NCBI GenBank assembly: GCA_021399435.1
Contig: JAJTUP010000028.1
Span: 682,001-746,000 of the forward strand
Source: Diaporthe sp. PMI_573
Taxonomy: Eukaryota > Ascomycota > Sordariomycetes > Diaporthales > Diaporthaceae
Length of the DNA: 64,000 nucleotides
Reading direction: 5' to 3'
Of this stretch, positions 10,247-22,420 are shown piece by piece. Position 1 is the stretch's first letter. Every line of letters begins with the position of its first letter. The position numbers were made by a program, and so were the translations under genes. Under the pieces are notes generated by a model. It had not been told where the DNA came from. It saw only the letters and a program-made list of their open reading frames with translations, and did no database searches.

Positions 10247-11562
10247 TATCAAAATAGGTTGTAAGAAACGTGTACAACATTTCTGCGCCCGCCGACTTAT
10301 CTTTAAGTGATATTGTGCAATGTACGCACCATGATGGATAGGAATTTGCCAACCACGACGGCTGGCGCCCATGGTGATAGATGTGCTTGGCACCTTAAGC
10401 AGTGGCAGGTCATCTGAAGAATTCGTTAGAGCTCAGGTGGGGCTTGACATTATGCAGTTCCTTTTAGTCAAGGTATACCTATCATTGCTGCACTTTTCAT
10501 TGCGATATTTGCGGTCTCGTGCTTTACTATAACGTGGCTGCACCAGATCTCGGCCCCTCCCTCGGTTCGGCCACCCGATTTTGGTGCAGACACACTATAA
10601 AACACCCACTTTTCAATCCACCTTTCTAAGCTGAAAACTATTCCAAAAACCCTAACCCTAGGCACTTAATCAAGCGTTTTGATTATATTTTAACATAAAA
10701 ATATTTAAAGAAATTGTTGGTTGGGCACGGTAACGAGTAATTACTCGAAAAGGTAACCGAAAGGCTTGTAAATAGCTTCATTTGGTGGTGGTGTCGTGTG
10801 TCGCTTCTGGCTACCCTTGGTGGGTGCCGAAGCCCCCACCTAAGTGTTGGCCAGAAGCGCTGACTAAGGTCACGTGGGCGACAATGTGGGCAATGTGGGC
10901 AACGTGGGCAACGTTTGGGTTTAATAGTGCTTAATTTGCTTAATTTGGGCAACATTTGCCAATACTTGGGTCTAATAGCCGGGGAACCGCTCAAATTTAT
11001 CAGTCGTCCAAGCCTCATAATCTGGAAACTTGCTCGGTGCATATCTTGTTGAGGCTGAACTGGTTGGCGGTTCGAAAGGCGGCACTGCTGAGGCGTCATC
11101 CTCTATCTCTTCATCAATCGAGTCCATAGTGGTTGGAAACGGCTACAAACAGTGCAGAGGCCAAGTCGAATTCGAATTCGCTGCTCGGTTCCTTTTTTTT
11201 TTAAGTCATTCCCGTTGTAGCGCGTCGCTGTCGCGTGTGGCTACCTCGGCTGCCTGGTGGCTTACAAAGATGTTTTGAGACGCGTCCAGCAAAAGAACCG
11301 GCGCGTACTACCCTATCTACCCCGGACACCTTTAATATACGTGGCGATCGATACGATCGAAATCGAAATCGAATCGTACGATCACTAGATCGATTTCCAA
11401 CCTTGCTAATTTGCATTCCACTGTGCCTAAAACGCGCCAGCGCGCATTAAATATTCCTTATCTAGCAGACGCTTTGAGCTGTGATTTGCCCTGGTTGGCA
11501 AAGGGTATCAATACACGGGATCCTACTTATGCTGCCTCTAGGTAACTAATTGATTAAATATT
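10247..11562. other. Low-complexity, palindrome-rich stretch, no gene
   Basis: This region contains a GTGGGCAA(T/C) run at about 10877-10915. It also has a dense set of CGATCG/AAATCG palindromic words at 11343-11395, which resembles the subterminal repeats of hAT-type elements. No coding frame is convincing. A CCCTAACCCTA dimer near 10653 is too short to be telomeric. Confidence 0.4.
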
Positions 11563-11931
11563 ATGTTCTCAATTTTCGTTAGCTTCTTTCCCTTGTCATC
11601 TTTCTCGCTCCGGACGAAATTGCTTTCCCAGGGCGAGGCGACAAACTGGGATGATCAAGAAAAGATGAAATACCTCGAACGTGGCCTTCAGTCCAGCGCA
11701 ATTGGCCAACTGTTGAAGGTTCAGCTTGAACCCCCTAAGACATATTCAGAAATGGTCAGCGCCTGCATCCGGCTGGATTCCATGTCCCGGGATGTGGTTG
11801 GCAAATTGGGCAGGTCAGAGCGTGATGATATAAGTGAAGAGACACTGTCAGAAGATGAAGATAACCAGAGTGTGCCTGACGAGTCACAAGACCAGCACGA
11901 AGAGGAGCTCAGGGAGTCCGAAAGCGAGTGA
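11563..11931 (+). pseudogene. Ty3/gypsy gag fragment
   Basis: The frame from about 11640 encodes a segment typical of fungal Ty3/gypsy Gag proteins: NWDDQEKMKYLERGL, then a LLKVQLEPPKTYSEMV block, then an acidic C-terminal stretch. In full elements this region is followed by a zinc knuckle, protease and reverse transcriptase. None of these is found downstream, and no LTR is evident. The first 25 residues of the frame look non-homologous. It is therefore an isolated gag relic. Confidence 0.55.
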
Positions 11932-11934
11932 TGG

Positions 11935-14639
11935 TGATGGGACCTTACTCGTGGTTACCCCTTGAAAATTCGAAATAAGATACTTTTTGTCGCTTTTTCT
12001 CGGCTTCTAGTCTTCCTTGGAGTCGCAAATTAAGATCAGTTACATCACATTGAGGAGCTTCCTTCTTGCTGCAGCCGGATGGTCTTGAAGGCGTGAAAAT
12101 TGGCCGCGAAGGAGGGCTTAGCGTAATTAGAAGAGACCCACGAGCCGCTCAAGCAATATATCAATAGCATGTGACGCTATAGCAAGAACTGTAACCTCCC
12201 ATACTGAACTTTTATAGGTGGCTCGGCCGATGTTGGACCATAGACCCTGGCCGCCCGAATCTTTCACCTGTTGTGGGAATTGTACTGAATATTTTGCCTG
12301 TCTTCCCTCGGGGCTTTTTTTTGATCTCTGGCGGTGGCAGTTAAAATACGCCGCCCTGTCGCCGCATATGTTTCTCTTCAATAAATGAACAATAGACGTG
12401 GATCAAGCCCTGTGGGATTAGCAGATTGATCAATGTTGCAACTAAGAGGCGCTGTCATCGACGTAGATGACGATGTCGAAGAGAGCGAGACGTACTATAT
12501 CCTTGCCGACCTTGAGTGGGATGTGCCACAATTGGCAAAGTGATATTACCTTAGGCCCAGCGGTCCTCGCGACCTTGTGTGATGTACGAAGAAGCTGGCA
12601 ATCTATGGTTGTTGGACGAAGTGACGTTTGCAGTGGGGGATCAGAGGTTTAAAGGGCAACTGAAGCTGCTGCTTCAGATCAGCCAGAGCGCACAGTTCTA
12701 TCTTACCAATTGCGGACACTAGCATTAGCTGGGTAGTGAACGGGGAGTAGGTGGTTGAAAAAAGGTGGAAGAAGATAAAGGGCCAGAAAGCCTTGAACCA
12801 GGGGAACTTTATCGAGAGATTGCCCGCCTGGCCCCGATGTTTCAGAAGCACCGTGCAAGTCCAGCCGGGAGCCTATCCTTTCTTTATGGAAGATTTTGAC
12901 GAATAGCAGGGCTAAATGTTTGTTTTGAAATACCGTTCAAGTCATTCCAGAATGTGTTAAAATGGGGCCAAACCCCCAAGCAGAAATAGGATGCCAGGCA
13001 CTATTGCTTACCCGTCAATCGTTGTTCAGGGCCAAAGGACGAGCTATCTACTTCTTCACTTTCAAAATAAGGATTTTTAAATTAGGAAACAAAGCAATGG
13101 CTGATTGGCCGAAAACAGTAGACATGCAGAGACCGAGTCATTGTGCAAATGATACTAAGAACCGTAAAGCTTGATTGTAGTACTGTATGTATCATAATGA
13201 AGAAATTTGTTTCTAACCCCGTGACGTGAATTCCTTGTTCTGAGAAGGGGCGGATAAAAGGCCGCCACTGCCGCGACTGTGTTGCATATCAGAAAATAGT
13301 TTAAGAAATCGGGTTTCTAATCTAAAGAATCACTAAACGCTCTACACGGATTAGAGTCAAGCACTTCGATGCGGCAAATGCACTCCAGCCATACAAGGCC
13401 ATGGATGACCAGCTAGTTTAATTAAAGAGATATATATCAAATTAACACTATGCCTCCCAAGTCTTTCTTCAAAAACACGAAGGAAGCTGAAGAAACCGCG
13501 CGTTATCTAACTAATTACGTTGCCCGAGCTCAATAACAGGCCGCTAGTTTCGTCACAAGTCTATGTTATCATTTGAAAGAGTAGGTAGAGACAGGTATAA
13601 GTTTACGAAGGACTTAATGGAAAGCGGCCAGAAAGACCCCTGAAAACTTTGAACGATGATGAGGGATCAGAATAAGCTCGCATTTGGAGATGAGAGAAGC
13701 TCTTCATTAAAAAATCGGTTCGCTCAGTTCTTTGTCGAGCCGTTGTTTCTGGAATTTCAACTTCGTTACGCGGAAAAAGGGATCTGGGAAGCGTAGGCGG
13801 CTTCACCTCTATTTTAGATGGGGCCTGGGACTGAACTGCAATATGTACCTAAGTAATTAGCAAATACGTACTTTTTCTTTCTGTACGTACGTACGTACAA
13901 CACGGTTGTACATACTGTACAACATCACTAGAGGAGAGTATAGCAGTGATCTGCAGCTGTGCGGATGAGGCGATGACGCCTTGGCAGAGCATGCTCCTGC
14001 AGTAGTAGGTGATGATTTTGGACCATAATAGCATACTGAGGTGCGCCACTCACAGACTGCCAGGAGTAAATTCAAAAGCTGTCTGGTTGTAGTTTGAATT
14101 CCAGCTTGAAGCACATATCCAGCCAACCACCGCGGCTAGTTACGTTACTGGTCGGTGAAAAGGCGCCTGATATTATTCCGACTCAGCTAAGCAGCGCAAA
14201 CTCCACAACAAACTCCACAGCTAAGTTCTAGTTCATGTTCTAAGCAGACCAAGACTAAGGATGATACTCTTTTTTCCGTATACGTGTACATATTTGGTAG
14301 CAAATAGTCTCATTCTCTTTTCGCAAAAATATCCTCAATTACATTCCCCTCATCTATTATCCTTATCTCCTATCGAAGTACTGTTGTGAAGTTCTAGAAA
14401 TTCAAGTAAAGTATATATTCAATATGAGGTTACAGTCAGCACTGATGTTTCCCTGGTCTTCGCAATAGCAGCCGATGTAAGACTTTTATTAGCCCCACGG
14501 GTGATTTGACACATATCTTGAAACTTATCATTGGGGAATATGAGTAGATTCAAATAGTGGAGAATGAATGATCATGTCCTGATCTCCTATGTGGATCTGT
14601 GCAAATCCTTTCTACCACTTAGCACCATCATCGTTTATC
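11935..14639. other. Large gene-poor stretch
   Basis: About 2.7 kb with only short frames in both strands. I found no conserved motif, terminal repeat or RNA gene. It contains a TACGTACG tandem near 13885 and AT-rich patches. It may be diverged repeat sequence. Confidence 0.4.
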
Positions 14640-15418
14640 CTATGAGAATCCCAAACGGTCTGGCTTTTTGCGAAGCTGCCCTGATTTCTTTTGAAAGGCC
14701 TCCTTAACCCTGTCAACTATCCCTGACTGGGAATGGACAGAGTCGGTTTGCTGGGCGGCATCGGTCTGCCGAACAGCATCAGTCTGCTGGGCAGCGTCCG
14801 CCTGCCCAGCAGCGTCCGCCCGCTCAGCAGACTCCGTCTGCTCAGCGTTCCATTCACGCGCATCTTGGACCTGTGCCCGAACGCCCTTGTTGTAGATTCC
14901 ACAGAGCTCCTCGGCTGTGATACTTATCCTTGCGCCTGTAGAGCCAGTTAGGATATTCGCACAATCTCGACACATGAAGTCGCTCAGAAACAGAACCATT
15001 TCAAAATCATTGCCAGGTTCTCCATCTGAACCGCGGAAGGCCTACAAGCAATTGAATCAGCCTGGGCTTTAGACATTGCAAAATTGTAGAAATAAATAGG
15101 GAAACGATTTACTTTCTCAAAGTCGAGTCGTGGCGCTGTGGCTTGCTGACCCTCGCCTTCCACATTATAAGTCCTCCATACCGACACAAATGTAGAAGCC
15201 GGACCCTTATCGTCCTCCTTTAAATAAGCACAGGAATATTTCCACATTGTACAGCGGCTGGGGGTGGGAGCAGTATACTGTATCGTGACATGACCACCCC
15301 GAACAAGTCGGTGATGACTATTGCAGAGCATTGGCACGAGCCCAGTCCGGAGCAGCGGCGCACATATCCGCAATCTATCTGCCTTTGGTGCTGCCTGCGG
15401 CTGCCCAGCTTCGATGAC
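14640..15418 (-). CDS. Hypothetical protein, spliced, 5' cut by copia
   Basis: On the minus strand two coding blocks (about 15418-15113 and 15041-14640) are joined across a 71-base intron, with donor GTAAAT and acceptor TTGTAG at phase 0. The joined frame reads ...LDFEK then AFRGSDGEPGNDFEMVLFLSD, so the intron is well supported. The C-terminal half contains MCRDC and then a run of a six-residue repeat of the type QQTDA(A/V), near-perfect in four to five units, before a lysine-rich end (KKSGQLRKKPDR). I do not recognise the domain. The N-terminus runs straight into the start of a copia fragment at about 15418, so the original start is lost or displaced. It is probably a once-functional host gene disrupted by the retrotransposon. 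Confidence 0.5.
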
Positions 15419-17195
15419 ACTGGCAGAAGACTTCCTCACGCCTCCAGATACACCGCCATCTGCCCTACTCGCACAATTACCTCAAAATGTGTCAGAACAA
15501 GGGAACAGAACTATCACATGGCAAGCAGCTTTTCTAGCTGGAACCAAATCTCCTATGCAAATCTCAACAGAACGAAAGATCCGTCAAGGGGTAAAAGTGC
15601 ATAGAAGTGCATTACCTCCGGCACCAATGAAGCATCAAGATCTCATAGGACATCCATTGGAAAACCTCTTCCAGAAGGCTGAAGAAATTCATCTTCAAAG
15701 CCATAAGGAAATGAGGTCATGGACTGAGATCCGAGCCAAGGACCCTCGAGCATTTGATCAACAGGTCCTAGGCTGTATGTGGGTGTACGTCTATAAAACA
15801 GACAAACACGGTTACTTTCAGAAATGCAAGGCCCGGCTAGTGGTGCGAGGAGACCAACAAGCAAAAGGGAAGCTGCAAGACACATACGCAGCTATCTTAG
15901 CCGGAAGGTCCTTTCGGACCTTGATAGCTATTGCAGCAAAATTTGATCTAGAAATGGTCCAATACGATGTGGTCAACGCATTCGTACATGCCCCAATTGA
16001 TCAAGACATCTTCATGCAGATGCCTCCAGGCTATAAGAAGGCAGGAACTATCCTAAAGCTCAACAAAGCGCTATACGGACTGAGAGTCTCCCCCTTACTG
16101 TGGCAGAAGGAGCTTTCTAGAACCCTCTTAGAGCTGAGCTACAAACTAGTTCCACACGAGCCTTGCTGCTTCAGAAAAGAAGGAATCCTCTTCTTCGTAT
16201 ATGTCGATGATGTCATTCTGGCCTACAGGAAAACACAAGAAAACAAAGCTAAGGACCTGATCAGACAACTCCAATTGAGATACAAACTAACAGGCGGCAA
16301 CCCCGTACAATGGTTCCTTGGAATGGAAGTCATACGGGACCGACCTGCGAGGAAGATCTGGCTATCCCAAGCAGCCTATATTGAGAAAATTGCAAACCTA
16401 GCTAATAAAGGAACAGCTACAGTACCAATGACTCAGTTAGAGCTACGGCCTGCAACAGGGCTAGCAACCCCAGCAGAAATTCAACGATACCAACGCAAGA
16501 TCGGATCAATCCTCTATATCGCAGTCAATACCCGACCCGACATAGCCTTTGCCATCTCCAGATTGGCCAGATTCCTCACCAATCCAAGTCAAATACACCA
16601 AGAAGCGGCTGACCGCGTCATCCACTACCTCACACACACAAAGAACCTAGCCCTATCCTTCGGAGGGCCCGGCGGTCTCAGCATTGCTAGCGATGCCTCT
16701 TTTGCCGACAACACAACTGATCGGAAGAGCTCGCAGGCATATACCATCAAGCTGTTCAACGGACTGATCGGATGGAGAGCCAGCAAACAAGACACGGTCA
16801 CAACATCAACAACAGAAGCAGAGCTCCTAGCCCTAGCACAGGCAGCTAAGGAATCTCTCTTTGTGAGCCGACTGCTCAAGGAGCTGACAGTTCAACTGGA
16901 TGACTTGACTATCCAGATTGACTGCGATAACACTCAGACTATCAACCTCGTGACGGCTGAGATAGCTACTTTGAGGACCAAGTTGCGGCATGTTGATATC
17001 CACAATCACTGGCTCAGACAGGAGGTTCAACGAGGGAAAATTCAAGTCAAATACGTCAAATCAACAGACATAGTCGCAGATGGCCTGACGAAAGCACTTC
17101 CAGCCGGAAAATGGAACCGCTTTTTATATCAACTTGGATTAGAAGACGTTAGGAAGAAGCTCCAGAAGGACGAAGAAGGGCTTCAGACTCAATGA
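15418..17195 (+). pseudogene. Copia polyprotein C-terminal part (RT-RNase H)
   Basis: An uninterrupted frame carries LVVRGDQQ and YDVVNAFVHAPIDQDIF, then the catalytic YVDD (about 16200-16211), the palm/thumb segment QWFLGMEV, and an RNase H domain with IASDASFAD, TTSTTEAELLAL and a DCDNTQT-like acidic site. It ends with the KKLQKDEEGLQTQ tail. These are the standard Ty1/copia RT-RNaseH features in the usual order. Despite having no stop codon, it lacks the protease, integrase and gag needed for mobility and has no promoter LTR, so it is a truncated, immobile copy. Its start cannot be read as a genuine initiation codon. Confidence 0.85.
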
Positions 17196-17422
17196 GAAGT
17201 CATTGAATCTGAGGGGGTGTGTCAGATACGTCAGAGGCGAAAGTTGCCACCTGTTGCCACCTATTGCCACCTATTGCCACCTATTGCCACGAGGCTTAGC
17301 AATCAGCTTCTAGCTGATTCTATACAGAAGAGAAAGGGTATATAAAGCTTGCCCTGAAACCTCAAGACAGAGGGGGCAAAAAGACAATACAAAAAATACA
17401 ATTTTCACCCTAATATTTGACA
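15418..17422 (+). mobile_element. 5'-truncated Ty1/copia element with 3' LTR
   Basis: The element keeps the end of the integrase-RT linker, the full reverse transcriptase and RNase H, the polypurine tract GAGGGGGTG at 17211-17219 and a 203-base 3' LTR at 17220-17422 (TGTCAGATACG...TTTGACA). The 5' LTR, gag, protease and integrase core are absent. The truncation point abuts a minus-strand host gene. The LTR ends at the terminus of the next element (a hAT), whose left terminal CA overlaps the last two LTR bases. Confidence 0.85.
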
Positions 17423-20247
17423 TGTTGCTAATAGTATGGCAATAAAGTAGTATATTGTAATATAACCCATATGATATGGACTTTCTCATATTGTGACAAT
17501 ATGATATGAAGAATTTGATATTGTGACAATATAATATGGTGATGTCCATATTGGCAATATATTATTTATATTGGGTTGTCAGTCCTGGGGCGAAATTGCC
17601 TTTTGACAGTAGCGGGCAGGCCTTACCCTATACCAGCAATAGGGATACTGGGCACTTTATTGGCTAGCATTCACCTCAACACACGTCTTTATTGACAATC
17701 AGACCTAACACGCGACCACGCGTTTCTTCCACGCATCAGGGGAGGTATAAGAGGTACGATTGGTACGGACCATGTTGGGCCGGGCCTACCGGTGGTTGCC
17801 TGCCGACATTGGCCATGGTCCATTGTCACCTCTGCCCATTTTCTTTATCACTGTCGAGCCTACTGTACTAACCGTACCGCCATGCCTCAACAATGCCTCC
17901 CTTTTGGCCAATGGTCGCAACGAAGAGAGTCAATTTCAGTCGACGTTTCGGACTTTTCCAGCCGGCAGTTGAATGACCTAGACCAGAGCCAAACGCCCAA
18001 ATGCCAGTCATCTCGACCCCGCACAGCCTCCACAACCTCCTCCACCAAACCCAGAACGTCATGGGTCTTCTCTCATATGCCAGACGAGGAGATGGAGACG
18101 AGATACTACAATCCGCGGACCGGAAAAGAAGAGTAGCGTTGCAAACATTGTGACAGAGCATATGCCTGTTCTGGGGGTACTGCGGCTCCTGCAAAACATC
18201 TTATGGACCCTCCTCCTGACGGCCACGGTCTGCCAAAAGGAGCCCTGCGAACAGCTAAAGTGACAACGATACGAACGATCCTCGAACAAGCTCGTGCTGC
18301 AGCAGAAGAAAATCCCCGCAAACGCCGTCGGCTCAACGATCAATCCGGAGATTCGATCGACCCTGACCAGCTCGAAGTGTTGTAACGTGAGGTTTATTAC
18401 GGCCTGCTCTCTCCCATTTCGGCTTGTAGAATGCCCAGAGTTCCGGGCACTCTTGGCCTACATCAATAGCGATATCGATACTTGGCTTCCAGATACGCAC
18501 GAGACCATTAGGAAATGGATCATGCGGCAGTATGAAGACCAGAAGGACAAGGTCAAGCAGCGCATACAGTCGGCGAAGTCAAGAATTCACATCAGCTGCG
18601 ACCTTTGGACTTCTCCCAACTCTTTGACCATCTTGGGCGTAGTCGGCCACTATGTCACGAAAGACGGCCAGCTGGAACACCATATTTTGGCGTTGAAAGA
18701 CATCGACAGTGAGCACGACGGTTCTCACCTCGCGGCGGCGATTTTGGAAGTGGTTGACGGATGGGGCTTTGCTTCAAAACTCGGATATTTCGTGATGGAC
18801 AATGCTGGCAATAACGACACAATGATGAGATCCCTTTCGCTTGGTCAGTACAACTCACCGTTTCTACTGACTGGTTCTAACATCCCACAGGCCTCCTTCG
18901 CCGATATGACATCCGATACGATCCCAAAGTTCACCGACTCCGCTGCCAAGGTCATATCATCAATCTCGCCGCTAAAGCCTTCCTCTTCGTTACCGACAAT
19001 GAGAAGCCCGAACGCGACGATCCAGGTCTGTATAATGTGACACTAAAGCATATTGAAGCGTGGCGGAAGAAGGGACCTCTTGGCAAGCTTCACAACTTCG
19101 TCGTTTGCACCCAACGGAATGTTCAGCGCAGCCAAAAGTTTCTTGCTATCAGCCATAACCGTAAGCTTGCGCGAGACAACGACACAAGGTGGAGCTCGTG
19201 GTATACCATGTTGAGAGCGGCCTTGAATCTTAGAGACGCAATTGACGGCTATTTCAACAAATGGATGGAAGCAGACTGCGCTGGAGACGAGCTCTCTTCA
19301 GAGGACTGGACCATCTTGGAGAAGATCAAGTCCTTCTTAGAGAAGCTGAAGATGACGACTAAGGCTCTCGAATCATCGTTTGCAACACTCGACAATGTCC
19401 TCCTGGCTATGGACTTCGTATTGGCACAATTCGAAGCCGGCAAGGAGGCAAATGTCGACGATCCGGTGATGGCACCGATGTATAACTCGGGCTGGGCGAA
19501 GATGGACAAGTATTACCGCCTTACTGATGAATCACCTGCCTACGTTGCAGCTATCGTGCTCCACCCTTCGCATAAATGGCACTACATCCAGGAGAACTGG
19601 AAAAAGGAGTGGGTTGAGTCGTCGAAGGAGTTGCTTGAGGCGCTGTGGAACGAATATAAGCCTGTGGAATCAACTCTTCCACTCTGCGAGGTCCCATCGG
19701 CGACCACGAACGAGTTCTTGAATTGGCGGAACAAGCACCTGCAGCCGTCACTCATCACGGACGAATACGAGCGTTATTGCAAGTCTGAACGGGTTTATGG
19801 TTTTACGAGCGCCCTTGCATGGTGGCTAGAGGAGACGCAGCAGAAAAACTACCCGAGCCTGAGCAAGATGGCCGTGGATATATTGTCAATTCCTGCAATG
19901 TCTGCGGAGCCCGAATGACTCTTCTCTGGGGCAAAGATAACGATTACAGACCGTCGAAATCGACTTGGGAGTGATGTGATTGAAGCATTGGAGTGCCTGA
20001 AGTCATGGTTTGGGATACGAGATTTTCAAGGTGACGAGATTTTCGCTGAGGCAGATGAATGATGAGGTCCAGGTGGAATATATTGGATGTATTGTCACAC
20101 TGCCAATATATTGGGTTCTTGGCAATACAATACAATATGGGTCATGTTCATATTGGGTAATACAATATCGCCTCTTGACAATACGATATTATTGCGAGGG
20201 GGTCCATATTGCCAATATACGTATTGTTTATATTATTAGCAACACTG
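17421..20247 (+). mobile_element. hAT-type element, decayed
   Basis: The left end CATGTTGCTAATA and the right end (minus strand) CAGTGTTGCTAATA are near-identical inverted termini of hAT type. Inside each end lie many short ATATTG/CAATAT words (17440-17575 and 20070-20235), typical hAT subterminal repeats. A decayed transposase gene lies between. An 8-base duplication is not evident: the left flank is the copia LTR end and the right flank reads AATGCACA. Confidence 0.8.
17882..20062 (+). pseudogene. hAT transposase, multiple stops and a frameshift
   Basis: A BED-type zinc finger is recognisable (TSWVFSHM..., then CKHC with a downstream His), but an in-frame TAG at about 18134 replaces the usual Trp before it. 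A TAA and a frame change occur near 18382. The catalytic core follows, with HISCDLWTSPN, FVMDNAGNND and a 47-base intron (18844-18890, GTCAGT...CACAG). Splicing that intron restores the RCQGHIINLAAKAF block. The C-terminal hAT dimerisation domain runs through PSLSKMAVDILSIPAMSAEPE. There a TGA at 19916-19918 replaces the conserved Arg codon before LFSGAKITITDRRNRL, after which the frame continues to 20062. At least three stops make it non-functional. The substitutions CGA-TGA, CAA-TAA and TGG-TAG are the kinds left by RIP. Confidence 0.85.
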
Positions 20248-20695
20248 AATGCACAGACCACTTGTGACCCGCGGGTCTGTGCACTTCCCGTCTATGCCCG
20301 CCGAACTGCAACCATCACTTCCCAAGCCCTTTTTTCTCCATCCACGCAATGTCTGTCCATCAGGATTGTTCAATGATTGGGACTAGCGGTTGGTGTAGCC
20401 CAAGAATAGGCGCAGGACGCAGTCACTTCCCTCACGAGAGGGTGACTGCCTAGAAAGATAGGGGCATATGGGGATAGACTGTCTCGCAAGGAAGTTCACA
20501 TCGGCATTGTTGCTTTTTCACTGAAGCGTGGTGACGATGGCCACACACAGGTCGATCAGGTCAACTAAGTCATTTCTTTCAGAGTCCCCTGCTGCCCAGA
20601 GCAATTTGCTGTGCACCGTCCATACTCATTGACATTTGAAGCGGCACCTGCCTCATGCAAACTTCCTAGCCTGGCAAGCGCAGGGGCATACCACC
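20248..20695. other. Spacer, nothing recognised
   Basis: No supported gene or repeat between the hAT right end and the minus-strand gene at 20696. Confidence 0.35.
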
Positions 20696-21424
20696 CTATA
20701 AGCCCTCAAGGTTTGAGCAAGCAGGCTTTCGGGGAGGCGGGGTCTGCGGGATTGCTTGCGGAATCGGGATTTGTGGAGAACTGGAGATCCGCTCGGGAGT
20801 CGCCAGTGGTTGTGTCCGGCGCACCTCTTCCGCTCCTCGACGGTCGAGCTCACCGGCGTCCTCTTGTGATTGTAGTCTTGCGGCTCTTTCCCGGAAACGC
20901 TCTTCCTTGTGTTGTTGCGTAATAGCCGCAATTGTCCGCCTGAGTTCATCTTCCGGTACCGTGACGGTATTACGCCGGGCCACTGCCTGCGCCCGGTGGC
21001 CCCGTTCCTCAGCGCGCCGGCGTTGGATGTCATCCCATGCACGAGCAACCTCGTCAGGCCGAACTCTTATCGGCTCCTTCTCGGACTGGGCGGGTGTCTG
21101 AGATGCTAGTTGCCTGGCGATAGTGGAGCGGGACGATTCTCGTCTTCCACGGGCCAGTGTTTCGGCGTGTTGTCGGTCCAGGTCTTCCAACGTGTGTCGG
21201 ATCTCGTCAAGCGGAACTCTGACCGGCTCTTGACGGAGCTGAGGGGTGCTCCGGGATGCCGAGGAGTTTAGGATAATCGAGTGGGGTGGTCCTGATCTTC
21301 CTCCAGCTCCGTTTCTAGTACGTCTGCCATCAAGATCTTCCAGCGTGCTGCGGATTTCATCGATCGGGACCCCGACCGGCTTTTCGCGAGGCATCTTACA
21401 TACAAGCGGCCTAGTCGTAAACAT
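20696..21424 (-). CDS. Repeat-motif protein of unknown function
   Basis: A minus-strand frame is open from 21553 to 20696. In-frame ATG codons occur at 21424 and 21394; the upstream hydrophobic part would need a GTG start, so I set the start at 21424. The protein has four imperfect copies of a motif with consensus (E)PVRVPxDEIRxTLEDLDRxHAE. They are spaced about 50, 50 and 35 residues apart (about 57-78, 108-130, 159-181 and 194-216 if numbered from 21553). Arg-, Gln- and Ser-rich linkers separate them, and a Pro-rich tail follows. Each motif looks like a short strand followed by an amphipathic helix. I do not recognise the family. It sits just outside the two-gene transposon at 22.1 kb and may or may not be related to it. 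If an upstream exon exists, the segment LLWALVQLLFIPSVATFALAL could be a membrane anchor, but that is unproven. Confidence 0.45.
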   Translation of the reverse strand: MFTTRPLVCKMPREKPVGVPIDEIRSTLEDLDGRRTRNGAGGRSGPPHSIILNSSASRSTPQLRQEPVRVPLDEIRHTLEDLDRQHAETLARGRRESSRSTIARQLASQTPAQSEKEPIRVRPDEVARAWDDIQRRRAEERGHRAQAVARRNTVTVPEDELRRTIAAITQQHKEERFRERAARLQSQEDAGELDRRGAEEVRRTQPLATPERISSSPQIPIPQAIPQTPPPRKPACSNLEGL

Positions 21425-21553
21425 GTGCACTGAAAGCGGGAAGCAGAGGGCCAAAGCAAACGTGGCCACGCTCGGTATGAAAAGGAGCTGGACGAGGGCC
21501 CAGAGTAGATGTTGACACAGTTGACGTCGCTTGTGGCGCGGAATCTCGGCCAC

Positions 21554-22121
21554 CCTGTTTCAGACCACATCATCACGGGGGCGGCGACAGTCTCGTGGCG
21601 ACACCTAGAGCCATCCTAGAACCATGGTAGCCTCTTCATCATCCAAGGCTAGGCGAGGAGCAAGACACTACGTCAGCCGGATCCGCGTGCGGTGTATCAA
21701 GACTAGCTTCTTTTCATGATGAAGCGGGAGAGCTTAGGGAACCCTTCAGCCAGATCAACGGAAAAGGAAAAAAAAAAAAAAAAAAAAAGGGGAAAGTGTG
21801 ACAGAAAGTGTGTGAGGATTCGTAGTCAAGAAGAATCAATTGCTACTAGGGTTGCGTCCTAAATACAAGACGTAGCGCAAAGAGGTCAAAAAGAAGGCTA
21901 AGATCGGTCTGCCCCTGGCTCAGGGGGGATATCCAATACCACGTGATGCCTCACGTGGTACCCTTAGCACGAGATCACGTGGATTCGTGACAGAAAGTGT
22001 GACAGAAAGTCGGCGGCAGTCGCATGGCTGCCGGGGAATGGCGGCTGAAACCGAGTAGGAATAGAACCTGAACCATGAACTGAAGTCGTGGCTGCTCTGA
22101 AATCGTGGCTCCTCAGATGTG
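21554..22121. other. Spacer with A-tract and palindrome
   Basis: It holds a run of 21 A at 21768-21788, repeated GTGACAGAAAGT words at about 21800 and 21990, and a CACGTGATGCCTCACGTG-like inverted repeat near 21939-21956. None of these was tied to a gene. Confidence 0.45.
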
Positions 22122-22420
22122 TACGGTCGCACATTACCACATGGGTGACAAAACCATGTACGAAAATGATTGGAGCTATTTCGCACATAGGCTTTCGACG
22201 TTTTTATATGGGGCTACAGTATTGATATGATAGCGCACTGTTTTCAATGTAGCAGAGCTGATGCCATACCAAGGGGTGCTGATGCCATTCCATCGGCGCC
22301 GAGGCGCCGAAGCTCCGATAATGCCGGTTCAGAGGGGGATATTGCAGCTGGAAGCCTTGGAAGGAGGTATGAACTCCGACCTCTACCACGATCTCGAACC
22401 CCTAGTCTGCATCTCGCATA

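Noticed and set aside
10653..10668. CCCTAACCCTA as telomeric repeat
   Set aside because: Only two units, in the middle of the window; no array.
14733..14951. Leu/Ser-rich plus-strand frame
   Set aside because: Shadow of the QQTDA repeat on the opposite strand.
17310..17549. Minus-strand Tyr/Ile-rich frame
   Set aside because: Artefact of the AT-rich subterminal repeats of the hAT element.
17413..20255. 8-base duplication for the hAT at 17.4 kb
   Set aside because: Flanking octamers ATATTTGA and AATGCACA differ.
20696..21553. N-terminal membrane anchor of the repeat protein
   Set aside because: It would need a GTG start in a fungal gene; the first ATG lies after the hydrophobic stretch.
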